Position numbers and translations under genes: made by a program. Of a stretch of DNA of 36,321 nucleotides, positions 21,776 to 29,326 are shown in pieces. The notes under the pieces were generated by a model. The model was not told the DNA's origin. It ran no database searches and was given only the letters and a program-made list of their open reading frames with translations. Source of the DNA: an uncultured Clostridia bacterium (lineage in GTDB: Bacteria; Bacillota_I; Bacilli_A; RF39; UBA660). Position 1 is the first letter of the stretch; each line of letters starts with the position of its first letter. The stretch is from the NCBI GenBank assembly GCA_946533175.1, contig CAMNBS010000002.1, positions 1-36,321 of the forward strand, read 5' to 3'.

Positions 21776-24568
21776 ATGATGGATGCAACTAAAAAAAGAA
21801 AATTAATAGTAAGTATTTTAGGAATAGTGGGAGTATTAAGTATTACACTAGGTGTTACTGTAGCATTCTTTAATTATACAAGAACAGGAAATGCTAATAC
21901 AATAAGTGTAGGAAGAATAGCTTTTAATTCAACTCAAGATGGAAGAATAAATTTAACAAATATATTTCCAATAGATAGTGAAGATATTGATAATGCTTTA
22001 GAAGAAGGAAATAACGTAACAATTAATATTAATGGGGATACAACATATCAATATGGAATAGAATATTTAGTTACAGCAGAAGATGTTAACATTACTGTTA
22101 ATAATAAAAAGGTACCATTAAATCTATATATAACAAGTACAACTGATTTAGGTAATAATGATCCTGATTATTTTGATAATCGTGGTGGAAATATGTCAAT
22201 GCATAAAGTTTTATCGGGAGGAGTTGTAGTAGATGGACAATATTTAGTTGTTGGTTATATTGCACCAGGACAAGAGGGAATAGAAGGAAATTTAAATATA
22301 AAGGCATATATTGATAAAGATAAAATAGCAATAACAGATACACCGGAAGAAAATATAGAATGGCAAAGAGGTAGAACTATATTTACAACGGAAGAATGGA
22401 ATAGTATTCAACAAGAAGGTCATGAATTATCCTTTAAAATAAGAGTAGAAGCGAATGAAGGAGTTTGGGTAGATCCATATACAACACCAAATTTAATGAA
22501 TAATATTAATATAAATAAAAGTGCAGTAAATATAAAAGAAATAAGGTTTATAGAAGAAACACCACTTAGAATGCAAAGAAGGTATGATGCTTCTGTTGGT
22601 GAAGAAAGTAATGGAACAAAAGCTGATTTAACATATCAAGATACTGGAAAAGTACTTGCATGGATAGAGCCGATGGAAGTAACCCCAACAGGAACAAGTA
22701 ATGAATTATTAAATATCAAACCAAAGTTTTTAGTTAATGAAGACACATCAAATAATCTTAAACAAATAGATAATGAACCTGCATATATATTATATATAGC
22801 AAGTAGTGGTAAGACAAAGTGGGTAACAGGCAATTCTTTATTTAAAGAATTCACAAGTGTGGAAAAAATCATATTTGAAAATGTTGATTCATCAAGTGTT
22901 ACTAGTATGTATGATATGTTTAATAATTGTAACAAGTTAAGAAGTATAATTGGATTAAATACATTAGATACAAGTAATGTTACAGATATGCAATATATGT
23001 TTTCAGGTTGTAGTAGCTTGACAAGTATTGATTTATCAGGATTAGGAAGCAATAATTTAAATGCTATAGGTTATATGTTTTATAATTGCAATGCTCTAAC
23101 TGAAATAATAATGAAAAATTTTAATTTTGGTCAAGTTAATTTTTATAATAATAGTAATTATTATTATGCATTTGCATATCTTCCAAATGTGGAAACAATA
23201 GATTTAACAAATGCCAATACTAGTGGTGTTACTAGCATGTATGATATGTTTTATAGTTGCACAAAATTAAAAAATATCATCGGTTTAAATACATTAGATA
23301 TAAGTAATGTTACAGATATGCGGTATATGTTTGCATATAGCGAAATAGAAAGTATTAATTTAAGTGGAATGAATATGAGTAGTGTAACTACTGTATATGA
23401 CATGTTTTACAGTTGTAAATCATTAGCATTAGTTAAGATAAATAACGCTAATTTACAAAATGTAACAGATATGCAATATATGTTCTCTGACTGTGATGCG
23501 CTTGTAAGTATTGATTTAAATAATTTAAATATTAATAGTGTACAAACAATGAATAGCATGTTTAGTGGATGTGATAATTTGGAAAGTGTTATATTTACTG
23601 GAATAGAAACAACAACATTAAGGGATATGTCAAATATGTTTTCTGGTTGTACGAAATTAATAAATGTAAATTTATCAGGATTAGGAGGAAACAATTTATA
23701 TAGTGTTGGTTATATGTTTTATAATTGTACTAGTTTAAAAAATATAAATATGTCTAATTTTAATTTTGGTGGAATTAATTCATTTGATGGTTCTTCAAGT
23801 ATTTTTTACCCATTAAAAGGTGTATTGGAAAGTATTAATTTAAGTGGAGCAAATTTTAGTGGACCTAATATATCATCTAGTAGTTTTTATGCAATGTTTC
23901 AATATTTTTCAAAATTAAAGACTGTTGATTTAAGTAATGCAAACACAAGTAAAGTAACAAGTATGCAAGACCTATTTGGTCATTGTCCATTATTAGAAAA
24001 TGTTAATTTAGCTGGAATCGATACGAGTAATGTGACAAACATGCAGTATATGTTTGATAATTGTGATTCTATAACAAAACTAGATTTAAAACATTTAAAT
24101 ACAAGTAAAGTAACTAATATGTATTATATGTTTAGATATATGGACAATTTAGAAGAAATTGATATATCTGGGTGGGGAAATAATAGTTTATCTAATACAT
24201 ATGGTATGTTTGCTTCTGATATTAAATTAAAAACTATAATTATGAATAATTTTAACTTTGGAACAAGCGCATATGGGGCATTTTATAGTGCGAGTGGCGT
24301 TGAAGAAGTTTATCTAAGTAATGCTATAACAAACAAAGTGACTGATATGAGTCTTATGTTTGATGGTTGTAGAAACTTAAAAACAATATATGTATCAAAT
24401 ACATGGGATACAACTAAAGTAACGGATTCAGGTAGTATGTTTTCTAATTGTACATCTTTAGTAGGTGGAGCAGGAACTACCTTTAATGCTAGCTATATTG
24501 ACAAAACAAGAGCAATCATTGATGGTGGTACAAGTAATCCCGGTTACTTAACATTAAAGACAAATTAA
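21776..24568 (+). CDS. BspA-like leucine-rich repeat surface protein with TasA-like N-terminus
   Basis: A 930-residue protein. A basic start and one hydrophobic segment (about 8-34) lead into VAFFNYTRTGNANTISVGRI, which matches the start of TasA/camelysin-type mature proteins and the protein at 627. A beta-rich domain fills about 35-250. From about 360 to 910 come many BspA-type (DUF285) leucine-rich repeats of 20-25 residues, with the repeating core TSxVTxMxxMFxxCxxL. There is no LPXTG sorting signal; anchoring may be by the uncleaved N-terminal segment or through fibre assembly. BspA-type proteins mediate adhesion in gut and oral bacteria. AGGAGG lies 8 bases before the ATG. Its place in module C suggests it is exchangeable cargo. 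Confidence 0.85.
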   Translation: MMDATKKRKLIVSILGIVGVLSITLGVTVAFFNYTRTGNANTISVGRIAFNSTQDGRINLTNIFPIDSEDIDNALEEGNNVTININGDTTYQYGIEYLVTAEDVNITVNNKKVPLNLYITSTTDLGNNDPDYFDNRGGNMSMHKVLSGGVVVDGQYLVVGYIAPGQEGIEGNLNIKAYIDKDKIAITDTPEENIEWQRGRTIFTTEEWNSIQQEGHELSFKIRVEANEGVWVDPYTTPNLMNNININKSAVNIKEIRFIEETPLRMQRRYDASVGEESNGTKADLTYQDTGKVLAWIEPMEVTPTGTSNELLNIKPKFLVNEDTSNNLKQIDNEPAYILYIASSGKTKWVTGNSLFKEFTSVEKIIFENVDSSSVTSMYDMFNNCNKLRSIIGLNTLDTSNVTDMQYMFSGCSSLTSIDLSGLGSNNLNAIGYMFYNCNALTEIIMKNFNFGQVNFYNNSNYYYAFAYLPNVETIDLTNANTSGVTSMYDMFYSCTKLKNIIGLNTLDISNVTDMRYMFAYSEIESINLSGMNMSSVTTVYDMFYSCKSLALVKINNANLQNVTDMQYMFSDCDALVSIDLNNLNINSVQTMNSMFSGCDNLESVIFTGIETTTLRDMSNMFSGCTKLINVNLSGLGGNNLYSVGYMFYNCTSLKNINMSNFNFGGINSFDGSSSIFYPLKGVLESINLSGANFSGPNISSSSFYAMFQYFSKLKTVDLSNANTSKVTSMQDLFGHCPLLENVNLAGIDTSNVTNMQYMFDNCDSITKLDLKHLNTSKVTNMYYMFRYMDNLEEIDISGWGNNSLSNTYGMFASDIKLKTIIMNNFNFGTSAYGAFYSASGVEEVYLSNAITNKVTDMSLMFDGCRNLKTIYVSNTWDTTKVTDSGSMFSNCTSLVGGAGTTFNASYIDKTRAIIDGGTSNPGYLTLKTN

Positions 24569-24599
24569 AAAAATTGTGTATAATAAACACAATTTTTTT
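24568..24599 (+). terminator. Terminator of the LRR protein
   Basis: An 11-bp stem AAAAATTGTGT (about 24569-24579) with ACACAATTTTT (24587-24597), then T residues. Confidence 0.85.
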
Positions 24600-24649
24600 A
24601 TATCTTTTTTTCTCTATTATATTATCATTAGTATGAAAGGGATTGTAGT

Positions 24650-26083
24650 ATGAGTAGTTTTTTTAATTCTCTAATTAAAACTATTGGTAGTTGGTATAAT
24701 AGTGGTTCTAGTATTCTATGGTGGGTATACCATATACTTGCCATTTTAGGTATATATAAAACTTTTTATTTAATAATTGGTATCTTTTTTACAAGAATAT
24801 TTCCTAAAGCTAAAAATAATCATAAATATGCTATTGTAATTGCAACAAGAAATGAAGAAAAAGTTATTGGAAATTTATTGGATAGTATTAATAAACAAGA
24901 TTATCCAAAAGATTTAATTACTACTTTTGTCATTTGTGATAATTGTACTGATAATACAAAAAAGGTTAGTGAAAAGCATGGTGCTATATGTTATAAAAGA
25001 CATGATTTAAAGAATAAAACAAAGGGGTTTGCTTTAAAATATTTATTTGAGTGTATAGAGCGTGACTATAAAATTAATAGTTTCGAAGGATACTTTGTTT
25101 TTGATGCTGGTGAAAAGATAATTACATCATATCGTAATACTAAAAATTTTGATGAGAATTGGATTGCATCAACTTACGCAATTCATTGGCTTAGAAGCAT
25201 TAGAACAGCGCATCGTGCTAGAAGTATTTTAAGACTTGCTACTAATATTCAAGGAACTGGTTTTTTATTTAGTAATGAACTTGTAAAAAATGGTTGGAAA
25301 TATACTTCATTAACAGAAGATAGAGCATTTACTGTTGATGCTGTTAAAGAGGGATACCATATTTCTTATAATGATAAAGCTATGTTTTATGATGAACAAC
25401 CTGTTAATTTGAAAATAGCATTACGCCAGCGTCTTCTTTGGTCTAATGGTCATTTACAGGCATTCATTGAAACAGGACTAGGTTTATTTAAAAATATTTT
25501 TTTTGGTAAGATGTTTCGTAAAAATAAACAAAATGTTAAAAGTGGTTTTTTATTAAAAATAATCGAATCAATACGACATCGTTTTGCATCGTTTGATATA
25601 TTAATGCTTATGCTACCAAGTAGTGTTATTTATTTTCTTTTATGGTTTATCTTTTCATGTTTATTATATAGTAATAATGCCTATATCGTTGGTATTAATG
25701 GTGTTAATATTTTCCAGGGTGGAACAATACTAGCAGGTTTACTTCGAAGTATAACAGATATATATGTTTATGTAAGTCCAGGTATTGAATCTTTGTTTAT
25801 GGGATTTATTTTAACAATATGGTTACGTATTTTTTATTTAATAGGAAGATATATTGAAAATATGTGGATGGCTATTTATATTTTCTTTGTTGAACATAAA
25901 AGAATAAAAAAGAATGATTCATGGATTGAGCATTTTAAAAGAAATAAAAAAATAAAAAAAATAACCAAAGAAGTTTTGCAAGAATTAATTGATGTTATTT
26001 ATATAACAAACGAAGGTAATGTAGAAATTACATTTAAATATAAAAATTTATATGAAGATGCTCTGAGGTATCTAAATAATTAA
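24650..26083 (+). CDS. Family 2 glycosyltransferase, membrane-bound, with DXD segment deleted
   Basis: A 477-residue protein: one N-terminal membrane helix (about 22-48), a GT2 domain (about 60-290) and C-terminal helices (about 320-350, 365-415). The nucleotide-sugar site YAIVIATRNEEKVIGNLLDS, the acceptor-side LTEDRAF and the QRLLWSNGH (QxxRW-type) motif are intact. The metal-binding part is not: the sequence reads YFVFDAGEKIITSYRNTKNF, whereas relatives have DAD followed by about 15-20 residues before the ITSYRN block. An in-frame deletion has removed the second Asp of DXD and the stretch after it. The enzyme is probably inactive unless it works without the metal. It would have made a surface polysaccharide. 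Last gene of module C. Confidence 0.75.
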   Translation: MSSFFNSLIKTIGSWYNSGSSILWWVYHILAILGIYKTFYLIIGIFFTRIFPKAKNNHKYAIVIATRNEEKVIGNLLDSINKQDYPKDLITTFVICDNCTDNTKKVSEKHGAICYKRHDLKNKTKGFALKYLFECIERDYKINSFEGYFVFDAGEKIITSYRNTKNFDENWIASTYAIHWLRSIRTAHRARSILRLATNIQGTGFLFSNELVKNGWKYTSLTEDRAFTVDAVKEGYHISYNDKAMFYDEQPVNLKIALRQRLLWSNGHLQAFIETGLGLFKNIFFGKMFRKNKQNVKSGFLLKIIESIRHRFASFDILMLMLPSSVIYFLLWFIFSCLLYSNNAYIVGINGVNIFQGGTILAGLLRSITDIYVYVSPGIESLFMGFILTIWLRIFYLIGRYIENMWMAIYIFFVEHKRIKKNDSWIEHFKRNKKIKKITKEVLQELIDVIYITNEGNVEITFKYKNLYEDALRYLNN

Positions 26084-26090
26084 AATTTTG

Positions 26091-26099
26091 TGTTATAAT
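26091..26099 (+). promoter_or_regulatory. Extended -10 promoter, rbgA copy D
   Basis: TGTTATAAT at 26091-26099, 37 bases before the ATG at 26137. The terminator and right-end site found at other junctions are absent. Confidence 0.5.
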
Positions 26100-26136
26100 T
26101 GATAAGTAAAGTTTCTTACAAAAAGGAGTGATTCTT

Positions 26137-26250
26137 ATGAGTAATACAAATGGAAATGCTGGGCTAGACAAAACCAATATCAACTGGTTGATTACAGTTT
26201 ATAGTAACTTTTGGAGAAATCCTTTATTTATAAGAACTTGCGAAGATTAA
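26137..26250 (+). pseudogene. rbgA 5' fragment, copy D, now a 37-codon ORF
   Basis: GGAGTGATTCTT precedes ATG; the start MSNTN... contains a short insertion (GNAGLD) relative to rbgA, then KTNINW as in rbgA. After the Trp codon it continues LITVYSNFWRNPLF and ends at TAA 26248, the post-Trp part being encoded by the palindromic site. Ribosome-binding site and frame are intact, so a small peptide could be made; I see no known function. Confidence 0.65.
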
Positions 26251-26366
26251 TGTCTTACATGCTTACAATAAAAAATATTAAAAATTAATAAAAAATAGTC
26301 AAAAATGACTAAAATATCCTAAAAATAGCGTAGGAATTAAAGTATTGATTACGGGACAGTAACTCA
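26186..26366 (+). repeat. Module D left-end unit
   Basis: Site 1 at 26186-26214 has TTGATTAC and GTAAC arms around 8 bases; site 2 at 26345-26366 has the same arms around 6 bases. Six A-tracts between them start at 26270, 26280, 26290, 26301, 26311 and 26321, spaced 10, 10, 11, 10 and 10: the clearest phasing in the window. A third copy of the site is at 27613, at the module's right end. Confidence 0.7.
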
Positions 26367-26385
26367 CAGTAAAAGAGGTGAAATT

Positions 26386-26724
26386 ATGAAACATGAAATG
26401 AAATTAAATAATGGACCATACACAAATATAAAAAATGGTACAAAAACAATTGAGTTAAGATTAAATGATGAAAAGAGACAATTATTAAAGATAAAAGATT
26501 TAATTGAATTTACTAATAGAGAAACTTTAGAACAAATGTTAGTTGAAATTGAAAATTTATATCATTATCCATCTTTTGAAGAACTGTATAAACATTTTGA
26601 TAAGGTGGCTATGGGATATAAAAATAACGAAATTGCTAATCCAAAAGATATGGAAGAATACTATTCAAAAGATGAACAAGAAAAATATGGTGTATTAGGA
26701 ATAGAGATAAAAAAAATAAAATAG
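26386..26724 (+). CDS. ASCH-domain protein
   Basis: A 112-residue protein consisting of one ASCH domain: HEMKLNNGPYTNIKNGTKTI, then ELRLNDEKRQLLKIKDLIEF, and a late YGVLGIEIKKI strand. ASCH domains (beta-barrels related to PUA) bind RNA or nucleotides; some bacterial ones are amidohydrolases of modified nucleosides or act near toxin-antitoxin and defence genes. GAGGTG lies just before the ATG. First cargo gene of module D, 50 bases upstream of the TIR gene and probably co-transcribed with it. Confidence 0.7.
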   Translation: MKHEMKLNNGPYTNIKNGTKTIELRLNDEKRQLLKIKDLIEFTNRETLEQMLVEIENLYHYPSFEELYKHFDKVAMGYKNNEIANPKDMEEYYSKDEQEKYGVLGIEIKKIK

Positions 26725-26774
26725 TAAGTACAGTTTTAATACTATAATTATGTATTGATTTAAAGGAGGTTTTG

Positions 26775-27554
26775 ATGATGATATTTTTAAGTCATAATTA
26801 TAAAGATAAGGATATAGTCGAACCAATTGCTATAAAATTGAAAGAAATATATGGTCAAGAAAATATTTTTTATGATTCTTGGTCAATTAAACCAGGTGAA
26901 AGTATAATTGGAAAAATGGATGAAGGCCTTTCCAAGTGTAAATGGTTTTTCTTCTTTATTAGTAATAATTCATTAAATAGTTCTATGGTGGGGTTGGAAT
27001 GGCAAAGTGCTTTATATAAAGCCACAAAAGAAGGAATAAAATTTGTACCAATAAAAATTGATGATTGTTTTCCGCCACAAATATTGACTAATACTTTATA
27101 TTTGGATATGTATGTGGATGGTTTTGATAACACTTTAAGAAACATGTTTGACTTGATTGATAATAATGATACCAAAGAATATAATAAAAAATTTAATAAC
27201 TTGTTATGTAGTATCGAAAGAATCAATAATAAAGAATTAAAAATAAAGATTGAGGTTTTAAAATTAATTGAACCAAATCCAAGCTTTGCTTTTGCTTTTA
27301 GTAATAGTTTAGATGATGTTTCCATAGAATTAACATCTGATTCTATGTCTATGAATAGTTCTGGAACATTTTCAAACGGTAAAAATCTTAAATTGTGTAG
27401 GATTAGTAGGGTACTTACTAAGGGATTCCCGTATGAAGTAATTTTAAAAAGTAAAGTTGGTTTTAAAAATAATGATTTGGAAATATGGCATCAAGTTGGA
27501 AAAAACGATTTTGTTTTGCTAACTAATATAAACGAGTATAGTTCAATAAACTAG
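26775..27554 (+). CDS. TIR-domain protein, possible antiphage NADase
   Basis: About 259 residues; ATGs at 26775 and 26778 both fit the GGAGG at 26765-26769 (a TTG at 26772 is less likely). An N-terminal TIR domain (about 1-135) shows IFLSHNYKDKDIVEPIA, the SIKPGESIIGKMDEGLSKC block, and GLEWQSALYKATKEG with the candidate catalytic Glu near residue 75. The C-terminal 110 residues are beta-rich (IELTSDSMSMNSSGTF, EVILKSKVGF) and unfamiliar to me. Bacterial TIR proteins often cleave NAD+ in abortive-infection systems such as Thoeris; no ThsA-like partner is visible here. A stand-alone or ASCH-paired effector is possible. Confidence 0.75.
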   Translation: MMIFLSHNYKDKDIVEPIAIKLKEIYGQENIFYDSWSIKPGESIIGKMDEGLSKCKWFFFFISNNSLNSSMVGLEWQSALYKATKEGIKFVPIKIDDCFPPQILTNTLYLDMYVDGFDNTLRNMFDLIDNNDTKEYNKKFNNLLCSIERINNKELKIKIEVLKLIEPNPSFAFAFSNSLDDVSIELTSDSMSMNSSGTFSNGKNLKLCRISRVLTKGFPYEVILKSKVGFKNNDLEIWHQVGKNDFVLLTNINEYSSIN

Positions 27555-27582
27555 TTTATTCTACATTAGAATGAGATATTAT

Positions 27583-27637
27583 AGCCATATGACCTGGAAA
27601 CTATAGACTAAATTTGATTACGGTTTTTAGTAACCAT
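27583..27637 (+). repeat. Right-end block of module D
   Basis: AGCCATATGACCTGGAAAC (from 27583) followed by the site 27613-27637 (TTTGATTAC, 8 bases, GTAACCAT). The site's arms match module D's left-end sites at 26186 and 26345. The first element is an inverted, imperfect copy of rbgA codons at 27754-27774. Confidence 0.65.
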
Positions 27638-27655
27638 TAAAATGACTTAAAAATG

Positions 27656-27685
27656 GACGAAAATATACTAAATTTCGTCTTTTTT
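27656..27685 (+). terminator. Terminator upstream of rbgA
   Basis: GACGAAA (27656-27662) pairs with TTTCGTC (27673-27679), then T-run. It shields rbgA from transcription out of the module. Confidence 0.75.
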
Positions 27686-27686
27686 A

Positions 27687-27695
27687 TGGTATAAT
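27687..27695 (+). promoter_or_regulatory. rbgA promoter (extended -10)
   Basis: TGGTATAAT at 27687-27695, 31 bases before the rbgA ATG. No consensus -35; the terminator T-run occupies that place, as in copies A and B. Confidence 0.65.
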
Positions 27696-27726
27696 TTTAT
27701 TGATTTATATGAAAGGAGTGATCCAA

Positions 27727-28578
27727 ATGAACGAAAATAAAACTAATATAAACTGGTATCCTGGCCATATGGCTAAGACCAAGAGAGAAATTAAAGAAAA
27801 GTTGGCATTAATTGACATAGTATATGAAATAATTGATTCACGAATGCCAAAGTCAAGTAGAATTATAGATTTAGATGAATTGATTAATGATAAACCAAGA
27901 ATAATGATTTTTACGAAATATGATTTATGTGATAAAAGTATTACTGATAAATATGTTAATGAATATCAAAAAAAATATATTGTTATAAAAACTAATTTAA
28001 AAGAAAATAGTAATATTAATAAATTAATTCTTGATAAAACAGAAGAAATATTAAAAAGCATTAATGAAAAAAGATTGGAAAAAGGACTTAATAAAAGAAA
28101 TTATAGAGCTTTAGTAATTGGAGTTCCTAATGTTGGTAAAAGCACTTTAATTAATCGTTTAGCAGAACGTAATGTTGCTAAAACGGGTAATGTAGCTGGA
28201 GTTACTAAAAACTTGTCATGGATAAAGCTTAATAAGAATATAGAACTTTTGGATACACCAGGTATATTGTGGCCAAAAATAGAAGATGAAATAGTTGGTT
28301 TAAATCTTGCTTCTTTATCAAGTATTAAAGAAGAAATTTTAAATAAAGAGGATATATCAATGTATATAATTAGGACATTATATAATTATTATCCAAAGTT
28401 ATTATTAGATAAATATAAAATAGATAATATTGATGATTTTAATATTGTTTTTGATAGTATTGGAAAAAGAAGAGGTTGTCTTGAAAAAGGTGGTGTTGTA
28501 AATTTGGATAAAGTTTATACCATTATTATAAATGACTTAAAAGAAGGTAAGATTGGTAAAATAACCTTTGATAGATAA
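27727..28578 (+). CDS. rbgA: Ribosome biogenesis GTPase A (YlqF)
   Basis: 283 residues from the ATG at 27727, supported by AAAGGAG at 27712-27718; an upstream TTG at 27700 has no such support. A circularly permuted GTPase: the conserved N-terminal NINWYPGHMAKTKREI, G4 FTKYDLCD, G1 GVPNVGKST, G2-like VAGVTK and G3 DTPG, in that order, then an ANTAR-like C-terminal domain. RbgA drives late assembly of the 50S subunit. Its DNA codes for a strongly conserved N-terminal motif, a good fixed target for an integrase; four broken copies of its start lie upstream, all cut right after NINW. Confidence 0.95.
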   Translation: MNENKTNINWYPGHMAKTKREIKEKLALIDIVYEIIDSRMPKSSRIIDLDELINDKPRIMIFTKYDLCDKSITDKYVNEYQKKYIVIKTNLKENSNINKLILDKTEEILKSINEKRLEKGLNKRNYRALVIGVPNVGKSTLINRLAERNVAKTGNVAGVTKNLSWIKLNKNIELLDTPGILWPKIEDEIVGLNLASLSSIKEEILNKEDISMYIIRTLYNYYPKLLLDKYKIDNIDDFNIVFDSIGKRRGCLEKGGVVNLDKVYTIIINDLKEGKIGKITFDR

Positions 28579-28586
28579 AGAACTAT

Positions 28587-28613
28587 AGAATTATTTTTGT
28601 AATTCTTTTTTTT
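28587..28613 (+). terminator. rbgA terminator
   Basis: AGAATTA (28587-28593) pairs with TAATTCT (28600-28606), then a long T-run. Confidence 0.8.
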
Positions 28614-28687
28614 ACATTTGAAAAGGTGGAATAGAAAAATGAAAGTTTTATGTATTGACATAAACATAAAAATATGATTTTTTATTT

Positions 28688-28771
28688 GTAGAGAATATAG
28701 TAAATTATATTTTTGAAAGTGATGCTGAAAAAGTATTATCTAAAAATGCTGAAAGATTTTTTAGAATATAA
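28688..28771 (+). pseudogene. C-terminal remnant, amidohydrolase-like
   Basis: Twenty-seven codons without a start (VENIVNYIFESDAEKVL, then SKNAERFFRI) ending at TAA 28769. The tail pattern (vLs.NAerff) is like the end of TIM-barrel amidohydrolases. The rest of the gene between 28640 and 28688 is unreadable. Weak call, based on a short stretch. Confidence 0.35.
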
Positions 28772-28780
28772 GGAGGATTT

Positions 28781-29314
28781 ATGTATTATAAAAAAATAGA
28801 AGGAGAAAAAATTTATTTATCACCAATAAATAGTGATGATTATGAAATATATACAAATTGGATGAATAATTATGATACAGCTAAGTTTATAACCCAATAT
28901 ACAAATATAATAACAGAAAAATCTGAAAAGGATTATTTAGAAAGAATAGAAAATGAAAAATATAATTTTGCTATTGTTGTGAAAGAAAATAATAAATTAG
29001 TTGGGAATATTAGTTTAATGGATTATGATCAATTAAATCAACGGGCAGAATTAGGAATCTTTATAGGAAATAGTGAAGATAGGCATAAAGGATATGGAAC
29101 CGAAGCAATCCAATTGCTTTTAAATTATGCATTTAATTACTTGAATTTAAATAATATATTTTTGAAAGTTTATGATTTAAATAAAAATGCCATTAATGTT
29201 TATAAAAAAATTGGATTTAAGCAAATCGGAAAACGGCATGAATGCTTTTATTTTAATGGACAATTAACTGATGAAATATATATGGAAATTTTAAAAAAAG
29301 AGTATATCAAGTAA
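28781..29314 (+). CDS. GNAT acetyltransferase (RimJ/RimL type)
   Basis: A 177-residue protein. GEKIYLSPINSDDYEIYTNW opens it as in RimJ/RimL/SpeG-like enzymes; the acetyl-CoA loop is DRHKGYGTEAIQLLLNYAF and the C-terminal motif is NKNAINVYKKIGFKQIGKR. It should acetylate an amino group; the target (ribosomal protein, polyamine or drug) is unknown. AGGAGG lies 5 bases before the ATG. It follows decayed sequence rather than an operon partner, with another remnant after it, so the 28614-29640 stretch is a second, smaller zone of gene turnover. Confidence 0.85.
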   Translation: MYYKKIEGEKIYLSPINSDDYEIYTNWMNNYDTAKFITQYTNIITEKSEKDYLERIENEKYNFAIVVKENNKLVGNISLMDYDQLNQRAELGIFIGNSEDRHKGYGTEAIQLLLNYAFNYLNLNNIFLKVYDLNKNAINVYKKIGFKQIGKRHECFYFNGQLTDEIYMEILKKEYIK

Positions 29315-29326
29315 GGATGTTTTTGA

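Noticed and set aside
13188..26366. Reading the left-end units as guide or bridge RNAs (IS110-type) with two variable loops
   Set aside because: The paired variable sites invite this, but no recombinase of that family is visible, the units lack a conserved RNA scaffold, and the helical phasing of A-tracts fits DNA function better.
13216..27637. CRISPR array or integron attC array
   Set aside because: Repeats are few, differ in sequence between modules, are separated by kilobases of genes, and no cas or integron integrase gene is present.
27583..27774. Functional invertible promoter switch for rbgA
   Set aside because: The inverted pair is imperfect and no DNA invertase lies nearby; inversion would also remove the start of a gene important for growth. 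Kept only as an observation to test.
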